A stretch of DNA of 40,639 bases from Sorangium cellulosum (lineage in GTDB: Bacteria; Myxococcota_A; Polyangia; Polyangiales; Polyangiaceae). This document shows positions 16,117-24,290 of the stretch, piece after piece. The notes below the pieces were generated by a model. That model did not search any database, had not been told where the DNA came from, and worked only from the letters and a program-made list of their open reading frames with translations. A program made the translations under genes and the position numbers. Each line of letters begins with the position of its first letter. Position 1 is the first letter of the stretch. Location: assembly GCA_020720045.1 (NCBI GenBank), contig DYPH01000044.1, forward strand, positions 1 through 40,639, given 5' to 3'.

Positions 16117-18263
16117 CAGGTCTTCTGGTTGTAGTTCGTGTTCTCGAGGAGGATTACGTTCGTCTTGCTGCGGCTCTCGCCAACGGACGTAATGTAGACC
16201 GCCGGCTGGTCTTGCACGGGGCAGACCTTCTCACAAGCGCCGCAGCCGATGCAAAGCGACGGATCCACGTGGGGGCGCTGAAGCTTGACCTTCTTCATGG
16301 CGGGCGCTTCGCCGGCGGCACCAAAGGTCTTTTCACGGACTTCCGCCTCGACCTCTTCCACCCAGATCGCCTTCGGCGACGTCGGGCAGAACTCTTCGCA
16401 AACAATGCACGGAGTCTGCATCGACCAAGGGAGACAGCGCCCATGATCGTAGAAGGCAGTCCCGATCTTGATCGGCGGCATCCCACGGCCAAGCTTCTGA
16501 TCTTCCGTAATTTTTTGAATCGCGCCCGTCGGGCATACCTGCCCGCAGAGCACGCATGAGTGTTCACAGTAGCCGATGCGCGCAATGAGAATCGGCGTCC
16601 AGAGCCCTTCGATACCGCCTTCAAAAAATGCCGGGTGAAGGGCATTGTTCGGGCAAACTTTCATGCATTCCGCGCAACGGATGCATCGTTCGAGGAAGCC
16701 CCGTTCTTCGACGGCCCCCGGCGGGCGAACGAGCTTCGCGTGGTAGTTGGCGTCGAGGCTGTCGGCGATGCGGAGCGCGGGGATCGCGGCGGCTCCCGCG
16801 GCGGCGGTCGCCAAGAGGGTGCGGCGCTGGAGGTCCGGCTTCTGGATCGAGCTCTTCCGATTCGGCAAAAACCGGAACTTGATCACGTCCTCGGGGCAGG
16901 CGGTCTCGCAATTGAGACACATGTGGCATTCGTCTTGGCGCCACTTGACGCCCCCTTGCGGGCTATCGGCCCCTTGGCAGTTCACCAAGCAGAGGTTGCA
17001 GTCGGTGCACTTCGCATGGTCCTTCTCCATTCCAAACAGCGCGAACCGGGCGAAAACGCCGAGGAACGAACCGAGTGGACAGAGCACGCGGCACCAGAAT
17101 CGCGGAATGAAGCGATTCATGAAGAGTACAGCGATCAGCAAGAAGAGAATGAACCACGTCTGGTGGAAGTAGAATTGATGGCTCTGCCAGACGGTCGTCG
17201 CGAGGAAATCCTGGCTCTTGTCGGCAACCGTCTGCACGGGGCGAACAGGGACGTTTGCCACTTCAGAGAGGCCGCGTCCAAGGGCGTATTGAAGCGCCGG
17301 GATGACACCGAGACCGATCGCGCGGACAGCGATACAGATCGGATCAAACAGGCCACCAATCGCGCTCCCGGCGAGACTCGCCAAGAGAAACGCGTACATC
17401 AAATAGTATTTTACGCGCTGGTAACCGTGAGTCTTGTTCGCCTCGACGCGGGAACCGCCGCGCCCGTAGTTGGACGGCCAGATCCAGGCGAAGAAATGGT
17501 GCATCGTCCCAAAGGGGCAAATCCACCCACAAAACACGCGCCCGAAGATCAGCGTCAATGCCAGTAGACCGACACTCCAAAGCAGTCCCCGGTAAACGGT
17601 GTGCGTCGAGAAGACAGTCATCGTGGCGACAAACGGGTCGGCCAGGAGGAATGCTTCGACGGGATACGGAAGGCGGATCGCCTCCCCCTGATTGGCCGCA
17701 AAACTTCCGCGGAAGCCGGTCTTCAGGAGGAAAAACATAAACAGGCCGAAGAAGAAGACCTGCGAGAAGCGCCGTACCCAAACGAGGGTCTGAATGCTCT
17801 TTCGCGCCGGAATTCCCGAGCCGGGCCGCTTCGGATCGATCTTCTTCGGCTTCGCTTTCGGCGCCCCGGCAACGGGGACGGCTCCGGCAGGAACTGCTGC
17901 AAAATCGGCATGTTCATCGAGGCCGAGCGCCGCGTTCATTGAGGCGGTCGCCGCCCGCTCGGCGAGCGCCATCGCAGCCGGGTCGCGACGCACCGGGGGA
18001 GGCTCGAGCGCCGGGGGTTGGGTCGGCGCGAGGGTCGGCGTCGCCACGTCGAGCGCTTCGACGGCACCGACACGACCGGTCACCCACGGGATAGGGCGCG
18101 CGTGGGCGTCGCTGTGGCGATGGTCGTGGGCGTTCGCTTCAATCGCAGCAACGTCAAGAAGCGTCGATGCGTGCCCGTGAGTAGAGTCTGCCTTCTTCGT
18201 CGAGGAAGAGGCGCGGGCGAGGCCGAGAGAGGACGGGGGAATCACTTGCGGGCGCACGATCAA
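16116..18263 (-). CDS. NapH/NapG-like membrane polyferredoxin
   Basis: 715 residues from a TTG that overlaps the previous stop. Residues 1-150 are a His- and Pro/Ala-rich, likely disordered leader, so the true start may be later. Next comes a NapH/NosR-type membrane domain with several helices and the two CxxxCP motifs Cys-Gly-Trp-Ile-Cys-Pro and Cys-Arg-Val-Leu-Cys-Pro, then two ferredoxin-type C-x2-C-x2-C-x3-C sites. A hydrophobic Ala-rich segment preceded by Arg-Arg follows, resembling a Tat-type signal inside the protein, and then a second ferredoxin block with at least two more canonical sites and two variant ones. This looks like NapH and NapG fused in one chain. Such proteins carry electrons from the quinone pool to periplasmic acceptors. 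The acceptor is unknown; the partner is probably the coupled DUF362 protein. Confidence 0.88.
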   Translation of the reverse strand: MIVRPQVIPPSSLGLARASSSTKKADSTHGHASTLLDVAAIEANAHDHRHSDAHARPIPWVTGRVGAVEALDVATPTLAPTQPPALEPPPVRRDPAAMALAERAATASMNAALGLDEHADFAAVPAGAVPVAGAPKAKPKKIDPKRPGSGIPARKSIQTLVWVRRFSQVFFFGLFMFFLLKTGFRGSFAANQGEAIRLPYPVEAFLLADPFVATMTVFSTHTVYRGLLWSVGLLALTLIFGRVFCGWICPFGTMHHFFAWIWPSNYGRGGSRVEANKTHGYQRVKYYLMYAFLLASLAGSAIGGLFDPICIAVRAIGLGVIPALQYALGRGLSEVANVPVRPVQTVADKSQDFLATTVWQSHQFYFHQTWFILFLLIAVLFMNRFIPRFWCRVLCPLGSFLGVFARFALFGMEKDHAKCTDCNLCLVNCQGADSPQGGVKWRQDECHMCLNCETACPEDVIKFRFLPNRKSSIQKPDLQRRTLLATAAAGAAAIPALRIADSLDANYHAKLVRPPGAVEERGFLERCIRCAECMKVCPNNALHPAFFEGGIEGLWTPILIARIGYCEHSCVLCGQVCPTGAIQKITEDQKLGRGMPPIKIGTAFYDHGRCLPWSMQTPCIVCEEFCPTSPKAIWVEEVEAEVREKTFGAAGEAPAMKKVKLQRPHVDPSLCIGCGACEKVCPVQDQPAVYITSVGESRSKTNVILLENTNYNQKT

Positions 18264-19291
18264 ACCTCACGAACCTTTAGATTTTCCCAATACATCGTGC
18301 CGATGCCGCGCTTGTGCGCCATCGCGAGGTACGGAAGGTTATCGCGGTGTTGCCCAATGAGGGTGCAGCCGAAGGCATCTGCGGCGACTTGGTCAATCGA
18401 CGCAATAATCGTATGCATTTCGCGGGCATCGTCGTAGTTGCCCCCCTGGGGGCCGTTCCGCATCAGGACTCGAATCGCGTCGACGATCGTGAGCGTCGGA
18501 CGCATAAAAGTCGCAAGATCGGCAATTGATGTGTCGATGTTCTGGTGAAGACGGTTCCGTCTTCCGCCAAGCACGCCGTACCAGTTCTTCATCGCCGCGG
18601 TGTACTTCGCGAGGTTGTGGTGCTTGGCGATCGGCACATTGATTACCTTGTCGGCATCGACGAGCGGCGTGAAGATCGGCCACTCATCGAGCACTTCCTG
18701 CTTCATACGCGTCGTCCGGTAGCGATGCTCGGCGGGGAGGATGACCTCGGCGCCGACGTCGTAGGCGGCCGTCCAAATGCCGCTTTTCTGGAAGCAGCGG
18801 TTCGCCTCGTTGCACGATCCATCGGCGACACGGACGAGCTTCGCGCCGGCGTCGTAGGCGAGCTTGACGACAGCGGCGACGACCTCTGGGTTCGTGTTTG
18901 CCGCGTGGAGAGGCGTCCGATCCCAGCCGATGTTCGGTTTTACGACGACGATGTCCCCCCGGCTGATGAAGTGCTTCATGCCGCCGACGGCATCAACCGC
19001 GCGCCGGACAAGCTCTTCCACAACGGGGAACTTCCCCGCTTCGTCAGCCTTCCCTTTGGCAATGGCAAGCTCGGCGAAGTCGGCAGGACCTTCCTTCAAA
19101 CGAAAATCCCGGGTCGTTCCGCTATGCTGGGAGACCGCGGCGCCGATGCCGCCACGGTCCCAAACCGCACGAGAGACCGCGCCAGCGCCAAGCAAGACGC
19201 CACCAGCCCCAGCGAGTCGCACGAGTGCCTCACGGCGCGTCGGTCGCGAAAAATAGGGAGAAACAGGGTTTGTTTCCGGCGCCTTTTCCAT
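18260..19291 (-). CDS. DUF362 domain protein with Tat-like signal
   Basis: 343 residues from the ATG at 19291. The N-terminus carries Thr-Arg-Arg-Glu-Ala-Leu-Val-Arg-Leu followed by a Gly/Ala hydrophobic stretch, a twin-arginine-type export signal, so the protein probably folds in the cytoplasm and is exported. The DUF362 core follows: Asp-Ile-Val-Val-Val-Lys-Pro-Asn-Ile-Gly-Trp, Thr-Asn-Pro-Glu-Val-Val, Ala-Asp-Gly-Ser-Cys, Val-Ile-Asn-Val-Pro-Ile-Ala-Lys-His-His, and Met-Lys-Asn-Trp-Tyr-Gly-Val-Leu-Gly-Gly. The family is often found with or fused to ferredoxin domains, but its reaction is not established. It is the first gene of the minus-strand run, and its stop overlaps the start of the Fe-S membrane protein. 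A longer frame upstream is not credible because it lacks the signal at its start and runs into the divergent gene. Confidence 0.9.
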   Translation of the reverse strand: MEKAPETNPVSPYFSRPTRREALVRLAGAGGVLLGAGAVSRAVWDRGGIGAAVSQHSGTTRDFRLKEGPADFAELAIAKGKADEAGKFPVVEELVRRAVDAVGGMKHFISRGDIVVVKPNIGWDRTPLHAANTNPEVVAAVVKLAYDAGAKLVRVADGSCNEANRCFQKSGIWTAAYDVGAEVILPAEHRYRTTRMKQEVLDEWPIFTPLVDADKVINVPIAKHHNLAKYTAAMKNWYGVLGGRRNRLHQNIDTSIADLATFMRPTLTIVDAIRVLMRNGPQGGNYDDAREMHTIIASIDQVAADAFGCTLIGQHRDNLPYLAMAHKRGIGTMYWENLKVREV

Positions 19292-19376
19292 CGCTGTCGG
19301 GTTTAGCCGGAATGGCGCGGTCCGACAAGGAATCGCAATCCTTCCGTGCAAAGGTACTTCTGGTAACGGAGCCCCG

Positions 19377-20492
19377 GTGTCGACCCGGCCGCGTCCCCCT
19401 GATGGCTCCGTGCGCGCGGGATCGCCCAACAACCGCGGGGATTCCGCGGAAGCGACCGCAGCAAGCGCGTCCTCGCCCGCTAACGCGGATCGAGGAACAC
19501 GTGCGCGGGAATGGGGCCGGTGCTCGGTAAGTGCCCAAATTCTCTCGCTCGTGCGGGATCGGGTCGCTACGTTCGGTCCCGTTGCCGGGGGCGACCTCGC
19601 GTATGTGCCGGTGGGCGGACTGGGCGGCTCCGCGTGGATAGCCGTTGGAAATCCGCTCGTTGCCGAGGCCGACGAGCCGGAAACGACCCGTGCGTTCCGC
19701 GCGGAGGCACGCTGCGCGGGAGCGCGCGCTTCGTTTTTTGGAGTGGAGGGGCGCGAGGGCGCCGCACCAAATTGGAAAGGATTCCAGCCACTTTTGCTTG
19801 GCGACGAGCCGCTCTATCGAACCGCGGAATGGCCGCAGGTGCTCGCATCGCGGGGCGCCCTGCGGTACCAGCTCGCGCGCGGCCGTCGTCGTGGCGTCTC
19901 CGTCGGGCCCGGTACCGCCGACGCAAGACCGCTCCTCGAAGCGGCCGCCCTCCGACGGGGGATGCCCGCGCTCGATTTCGTCGTCCGATGGTCCGAACCG
20001 ACCGACGCCCGAACCTTCGTGGCGAGGAGCGGTGGCGAAGGTGGCACCGTCGTCGGCCTTGCGGTCGTGCGCGAGGTCCCGGCGCTCGGGCGGTGGTTCG
20101 TCGAACACCTCCTCCGAAGCGCCGACGCACCGAACGGGGCGACGGAACTCCTCTTCGACGCCGTGATTCGCGCCGCAGGGTCCGCTGGGGTCGGCGAAGT
20201 ATCGCTCGGGCTCGTCCCCCTTTCGCCGTCGGCGCGGCTGCCGGGACCGCTACGTGCGGCACGGACACTCGGCGGATTCTTTTACGACTTCGATGGTTTG
20301 ACCCAGTTCAAAGCAAAATTCGCTCCCCAGGAGCGCCGCCCCATTTATTACATGCATGATGCAATGGTCTCGCCCGCCGTGGCGCTTGGCGATCTGCTCC
20401 GCGCGTTCGCCGGCGGGTCGCTCCGTCAGTTCGCGCTTCGGACCGCCGTGCACCACGTGCGACGGCTGGAAAGTCTGCGCGCGCCCTCGTGA
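19377..20492 (+). CDS. DUF2156 (MprF-catalytic-like) protein
   Basis: 371 residues if the GTG at 19377 is used. The first ~50 residues are low-complexity, and an in-frame start nearer Gln-Ile-Leu-Ser-Leu-Val-Arg may be correct. The body resembles DUF2156, the tandem-GNAT catalytic domain of phosphatidylglycerol lysyltransferases: an Ala-Trp-Ile-Ala-Val-Gly-Asn-Pro-Leu block, a Leu-Arg-Tyr-Gln-Leu-Ala-Arg-Gly-Arg-Arg-Arg-Gly-Val block, and the typical ending Phe-Asp-Gly-Leu-Thr-Gln-Phe-Lys-Ala-Lys-Phe-Ala-Pro. There is no multi-helix flippase part, so it is a soluble or peripheral enzyme. Aminoacylation of a lipid or another acyl transfer is inferred from family only. It is divergent from the DUF362 gene, with an 85-base gap, and its stop overlaps the next start (GTGA). 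Confidence 0.85.
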   Translation: MSTRPRPPDGSVRAGSPNNRGDSAEATAASASSPANADRGTRAREWGRCSVSAQILSLVRDRVATFGPVAGGDLAYVPVGGLGGSAWIAVGNPLVAEADEPETTRAFRAEARCAGARASFFGVEGREGAAPNWKGFQPLLLGDEPLYRTAEWPQVLASRGALRYQLARGRRRGVSVGPGTADARPLLEAAALRRGMPALDFVVRWSEPTDARTFVARSGGEGGTVVGLAVVREVPALGRWFVEHLLRSADAPNGATELLFDAVIRAAGSAGVGEVSLGLVPLSPSARLPGPLRAARTLGGFFYDFDGLTQFKAKFAPQERRPIYYMHDAMVSPAVALGDLLRAFAGGSLRQFALRTAVHHVRRLESLRAPS

Positions 20493-21154
20493 AACGTGTA
20501 CTTTTGAACGTTTTCACCGTGCAACGCCCCTACGCTCTCCCCCTTCTCACGATCCTCCCGTTTGCCGCCGCGTGTGCGTCGCCCCCCTCGCCGATCGCCC
20601 CCTCGGCGGTCGCCCGTGCGGCGCTCCCAGGCCCGATCGCTCCCTACGCTGAGCTCGTCGGGGAAGACGACCCCGACTTTCCACGAGCCGCCGCAGGCAG
20701 AGCGATGAAGCCGGCGGGGCAAGGGGGAATGACGACGGCCCATGTAATTAGAATTACGCGCGATCTCCCCGTCTACCGGCTGTGGAATGGCCCGGAAAAG
20801 AAGGACAAGGACGGCCACACGAACCGGATCGGCGCCTGGTGGACCTACGTCGCGCCGCGAGGGCCGGTCGCCACCTACCGCCACGATTATGAGACCTGCC
20901 GCGCCTGGAACGACTTTACGTGGGTCGCCCGTTGCACCTTGAAGAAGGGGGCCGTCGTCGCAATCGGACCGGGGCAGTCGGTGTCGGCGGAGGCATGTGG
21001 AGATCCGACGGGAGCGGAGAATTACCCCGCGAATCCAGACGCTTACCAGACCTACATTGACAAGCCTTGGGCGCGCCCCCAGGAGCTCGAGTGCCCGCCG
21101 GAAGCCGAAGACTACCGCGCCGACCCGGACGACATCGCCAAGCCGGCCCGCTAA
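20489..21154 (+). CDS. predicted lipoprotein, coupled to the DUF2156 gene
   Basis: 221 residues starting at a GTG that overlaps the upstream stop (GTGA), which argues for coupling. A basic N-terminus and hydrophobic core end in Ala-Ala-Ala-Cys-Ala, a lipobox. The mature protein has a Pro/Ala linker, then a compact domain containing Val-Tyr-Arg-Leu-Trp-Asn-Gly, Ile-Gly-Ala-Trp-Trp-Thr-Tyr-Val, a paired Cys region and a run Val-Val-Ala-Ile-Gly-Pro-Gly-Gln-Ser-Val. That order vaguely recalls the ART-like effector domains in polymorphic toxins, but I cannot confirm it; a plain envelope lipoprotein is as likely. It converges on the next gene, with stops overlapping by three bases (21152-21154). 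Confidence 0.78.
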   Translation: MKRVLLNVFTVQRPYALPLLTILPFAAACASPPSPIAPSAVARAALPGPIAPYAELVGEDDPDFPRAAAGRAMKPAGQGGMTTAHVIRITRDLPVYRLWNGPEKKDKDGHTNRIGAWWTYVAPRGPVATYRHDYETCRAWNDFTWVARCTLKKGAVVAIGPGQSVSAEACGDPTGAENYPANPDAYQTYIDKPWARPQELECPPEAEDYRADPDDIAKPAR

Positions 21155-21906
21155 AGGGGCGGTCCGCCGGCCCTGGGAACAAACGCCGCCGGCGGGCACG
21201 CTCGATGGAGGGGCGGCGTGAGCACCACTTTTGTCACGGTTCGCGGCACCTTAAAGAACGGTCGGCCGTTGGGGACCGGCGTTTTCGCGGAGGGCGCAGG
21301 CGACGCGACGCGCTCCCCACCGGCGCATTTGATCGGCTCGAAGGCGACCGTAAGCACGCCCTCGTGGACGGAAAATCCAGAGATTTTGCGGCCATCGAGG
21401 GGGACCATCAAGAGGCGAAAATCGGAGTCGGCCTCGGGAACATCGTCGGCGAAGGGGGGGAGCTCTTTGGCCGTTCCGTAGAGCCGTGGTTTTGACTCGC
21501 GGGGAAGCGGCGACGTCGCGAGGCATCCATCAGGCGGGGTCGCATAAACCAGCGAAATTTCATTCGGATCGGCCGCCGGACTCTCTTCGGGCCGTCGCGG
21601 CGGCGGCGGCGGCAGGTAGCTCGCGCACGGCGTGCAGCGGGGGGCCTGGCGAACATGCTTTTCGAAGACCTCCACGCAGGTACACGCCCCCGCCGTCGTG
21701 TAGCTGTAATTGCCGGACGAAACGGCACCGCAGACGGTCAGCCCCGCAGGAATTCCGGCCGCTACGTCTTCTGCGCTCGCCGGGTGGCACGCAACAGGCT
21801 TCGATGGTTCCGACTCAGGTGGTCGAGCGGCTTGCCTGTGGCAGGCGGCAGCGCACAGCGAAACCACCAAAATTCCGAGCGCGAATGCGGCGGATCTTCT
21901 CGGCAT
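21151..21906 (-). CDS. Cys-rich lipoprotein
   Basis: 251 residues from the ATG at 21906, chosen because the signal peptide then runs cleanly into a lipobox (Cys-Ala-Ala-Ala-Cys). After a Pro/Ser linker, residues ~35-95 form a cysteine module: Cys-His-Pro...Thr-Val-Cys...Gly-Ala-Cys-Thr-Cys...Arg-Cys-Thr-Pro-Cys. A proline run follows, then a domain with Asn-Glu-Ile-Ser-Leu-Val-Tyr-Ala-Thr and a Cys-containing C-terminus. I recognise no family. The cysteine module resembles the C-terminus of the neighbouring upstream protein (21915-23288), which is only eight bases away on the same strand, so the two are likely one operon and may work together in the envelope. Confidence 0.78.
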   Translation of the reverse strand: MPRRSAAFALGILVVSLCAAACHRQAARPPESEPSKPVACHPASAEDVAAGIPAGLTVCGAVSSGNYSYTTAGACTCVEVFEKHVRQAPRCTPCASYLPPPPPRRPEESPAADPNEISLVYATPPDGCLATSPLPRESKPRLYGTAKELPPFADDVPEADSDFRLLMVPLDGRKISGFSVHEGVLTVAFEPIKCAGGERVASPAPSAKTPVPNGRPFFKVPRTVTKVVLTPPLHRACPPAAFVPRAGGPPL

Positions 21907-21914
21907 GGGTGACC

Positions 21915-23288
21915 TCAACGGTTCGGGCCCGACGGACAAACGGGGCAAAAGCGCTCAAGGAACGGGTTCGGCGGCGCCTCCCCCGGCGGACGTTCGATGG
22001 TGACTCCGGCGGCGGGCACCGGTTCGGAGCGGCATACGCGCTGGCTGCATCGGCATTTCCCATGCGGATTTGAAGGGATCGCAGGGGAAAGAAGCGCGTA
22101 GCACCCGTCCTCCTCTTCGCAGACCGAGGCCGGGACGACATGGCCAAAGTGGCGGATTTCGGCTTTCTGGCGAGGCGTCGGCGCATGGCACGGCTCTGCG
22201 GGCAGGCAGGCAGGGGTGCGCTCCCCATGACGGTCGACGAAGGCGCCGCTGCACGCCCCGGGCTCCAAGGGAGCATCGCCAAAAATGCGAAAACCGCCGC
22301 GTGCCGGCTCAATTCGCGCCTTCGCCGCGCTGCGTTCGCCACGCGCAAGCTCAAGCGCCCGAACCGCCTCGACGCTCGTAACCGGCGCATCGCCACCAGC
22401 GGCAAGTGCTTGAATCAACTCTTTTTCTGAAAGAATCCACTGAAAGCCAAAGCGATCGTGAAAGAGGAGGACGCCCGATCCGACGGGGCGCTTTTCGTCG
22501 CGAACGAGCGATGCACGCGCCTCCAGTTCCTCACGAAGCGGCGCCACGCAGCCGGTCGCCTTGGCCGCCGCGCACGCGTGGATGAGCGGACGCTCCGCGC
22601 AGGGGACTGGCGACTCCAAGCAACCGCCGGCAAAACGAACGACACGAAACCGAGTTGTTTCCACCACTTCTTGCGGGAACAGGCGCTCCGAAGCTGCCGG
22701 CGGAAGCTCTGCAAGCGGGCGGGTGCCGCGCCGCCAGGTCCCTTCGTCGACGGCGAAGAAATGGCCGACCGGATAGGGGTTTGATGCTCGACGTACGGCG
22801 CCGTCGGCGGCAATTTCCTCCGGGCGGTAGGCCTCGACGCTCGGCACCGGCTGCGCGCCATCGACGAAGAGGGCGCGTCGCCGATCACTTACCGGCAGGC
22901 GCGGGTCTTCGAGGTCGATCCGCGCCATCCATCGGGCGCTCCTACGGCCATAGCCGTCCCCGGAGACCCAAACCCCGCGGGTCACCGCAACAACGGCGCC
23001 CGGCCCCACGGGGAGCACCCGGCGAATTTCCGCGTCGCTCGCGGTCTTCGCAGTAGGCAAACACTGGAGACTCCAACGGTTTTCTTCGAGTTCGTGAACG
23101 AGTGCCTCTCCATCGAGCACCGCGGCCGGATTCGTCGCCACGCAGGGGGTCGCCGGGATCGTCGGCGCGAGTCGGAGCGCCGGCGCCGGCGGGAAGGGAG
23201 TTCGATCCCTGGGAACGACAAGACCGGCTGCCGCCGGCGCACAGGCAGCAGGCGTCGTTACCAGCAGGAAAAAGAGAGCGCGACGCAT
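21915..23288 (-). CDS. Cys-rich exported protein, probable lipoprotein
   Basis: 457 residues from the ATG at 23288; a GTG two codons earlier is weaker. The signal sequence ends in Thr-Pro-Ala-Ala-Cys, consistent with lipidation. The body carries many Cys, a segment with Val-Trp-Val-Ser-Gly-Asp-Gly-Tyr-Gly, Asp-Leu-Glu-Asp-Pro-Arg-Leu-Pro-Val and an Arg-Phe-Gly-Phe-Gln-Trp-Ile-Leu stretch, none of which I can place. The last ~100 residues repeat the cysteine layout of the downstream lipoprotein: Cys-His-Ala...Ser-Val-Cys...Lys-Cys-Arg-Cys...Phe-Cys-Pro-Val-Cys. It faces the divergent lipoprotein gene at 23485 across 197 bases, the likely promoter region. Function unknown. Confidence 0.78.
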   Translation of the reverse strand: MRRALFFLLVTTPAACAPAAAGLVVPRDRTPFPPAPALRLAPTIPATPCVATNPAAVLDGEALVHELEENRWSLQCLPTAKTASDAEIRRVLPVGPGAVVAVTRGVWVSGDGYGRRSARWMARIDLEDPRLPVSDRRRALFVDGAQPVPSVEAYRPEEIAADGAVRRASNPYPVGHFFAVDEGTWRRGTRPLAELPPAASERLFPQEVVETTRFRVVRFAGGCLESPVPCAERPLIHACAAAKATGCVAPLREELEARASLVRDEKRPVGSGVLLFHDRFGFQWILSEKELIQALAAGGDAPVTSVEAVRALELARGERSAAKARIEPARGGFRIFGDAPLEPGACSGAFVDRHGERTPACLPAEPCHAPTPRQKAEIRHFGHVVPASVCEEEDGCYALLSPAIPSNPHGKCRCSQRVCRSEPVPAAGVTIERPPGEAPPNPFLERFCPVCPSGPNR

Positions 23289-23484
23289 CGGCACGCCCAG
23301 AAGCTACGACGAGACGGCGCCTTCCAGGGGAACTGGCACGCCACGTCGGCAAAAACGTGCTGCTCCGAATGCTTGCTTCCCGGCGAGGCTACGTCCATCG
23401 TCGCTTCGTTTATTCCCGGCGCGGGGGCGCTGGGTTGAATTTCCCGGAAACGCGCGCCCCGGCGCCCTTCGCAAGGACCGACCC

Positions 23485-24210
23485 ATGAACACCACCTTTC
23501 TTGCTCTTCGCCGCTCCCTCCCCGTTGTTGCCTGCCTGCTCGCCGTCACCGGCTGCAGCACGATCCAGAGCTCCGATCTCAAGACCTCCGGAATGCAGGC
23601 CGACTTTACCGTCGTCAGCGATGGCTCCACCGCGACGGAAGTCCGCGCGTCGCTCCTTGCGAACACGACGACCTACGTCGATCTCGCGGCAGGAGACAAA
23701 CTCCGATTCTTCGCCGGTACGAGGGAGGCATCGTCGCAAGTCAAGACGAACATCGCTGGAATTATTACCTATTCTTCGACGTTCAGCGGCGTCTCCGCCG
23801 GCCAGGACTTCCGCGTCGCCTTCGAACGCGCGAACGACAAGTCGGCCCCCTCGTCGACGGTCACCCTCCCGCCGGCCGCCGAGATCACCGATCCGCCGGC
23901 GAACGTATCGACGACGCGCAGCTCCGACCTCACCATCCGCTGGAACGCAGGCGACGGCGGCGACCGAATCATGATCGAAGCGGACGGAAGCTGCATTTTT
24001 AGCAAAAAGATCGAAGACTTGCCGAACACGGGTAGCTACGTCCTCCCGGCGGGCAGCCTCGAATCGACCGGCGGAAACAACCCGACGAGCTGCACCGTCA
24101 ACGTCGAAGTCTCCCGCGTCCGCCGCGGCACCGTCGACGCCGCCTACGGCAAAGGCGGAACCTTCAACGCCCTCCAGACGCGCAAGGTCTCGATTTCCTC
24201 GGCCCCGTGA
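23485..24210 (+). CDS. predicted lipoprotein of unknown function
   Basis: 241 residues. The signal peptide ends in Ala-Val-Thr-Gly-Cys-Ser, a good lipobox with Ser at +2, so an outer-membrane lipoprotein is plausible. The mature chain reads as two beta-rich domains: residues ~30-130 (a strand-rich unit with Phe-Arg-Val-Ala-Phe-Glu) and ~135-235, which opens with an Ile-Thr-Asp-Pro-Pro-Ala linker and Leu-Thr-Ile-Arg-Trp-Asn-Ala-Gly-Asp-Gly-Gly-Asp, as in immunoglobulin- or fibronectin-like folds. It contains one Cys pair in the second domain. No enzyme motif is visible. A long hairpin follows it. Confidence 0.82.
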   Translation: MNTTFLALRRSLPVVACLLAVTGCSTIQSSDLKTSGMQADFTVVSDGSTATEVRASLLANTTTYVDLAAGDKLRFFAGTREASSQVKTNIAGIITYSSTFSGVSAGQDFRVAFERANDKSAPSSTVTLPPAAEITDPPANVSTTRSSDLTIRWNAGDGGDRIMIEADGSCIFSKKIEDLPNTGSYVLPAGSLESTGGNNPTSCTVNVEVSRVRRGTVDAAYGKGGTFNALQTRKVSISSAP

Positions 24211-24226
24211 GCGTGCTTTCCGCGCA

Positions 24227-24262
24227 GGCTTGCCCGTTTTTTCCCCGAAAAACAGGCAAGCC
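24227..24262 (+). terminator. long hairpin after the lipoprotein gene, possible terminator
   Basis: GGCTTGCC (24227-24234) pairs with GGCAAGCC (24255-24262). Inside it, after a single C/A mismatch, GTTTTT (24236-24241) pairs with AAAAAC (24248-24253) around a 6-base loop. The T run is inside the stem and not after it, so termination is uncertain; it could also affect RNA stability or the downstream MATE gene, 28 bases away. Confidence 0.4.
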
Positions 24263-24290
24263 GGCCGCGGACCGCTGCTAAGGGACGGCC

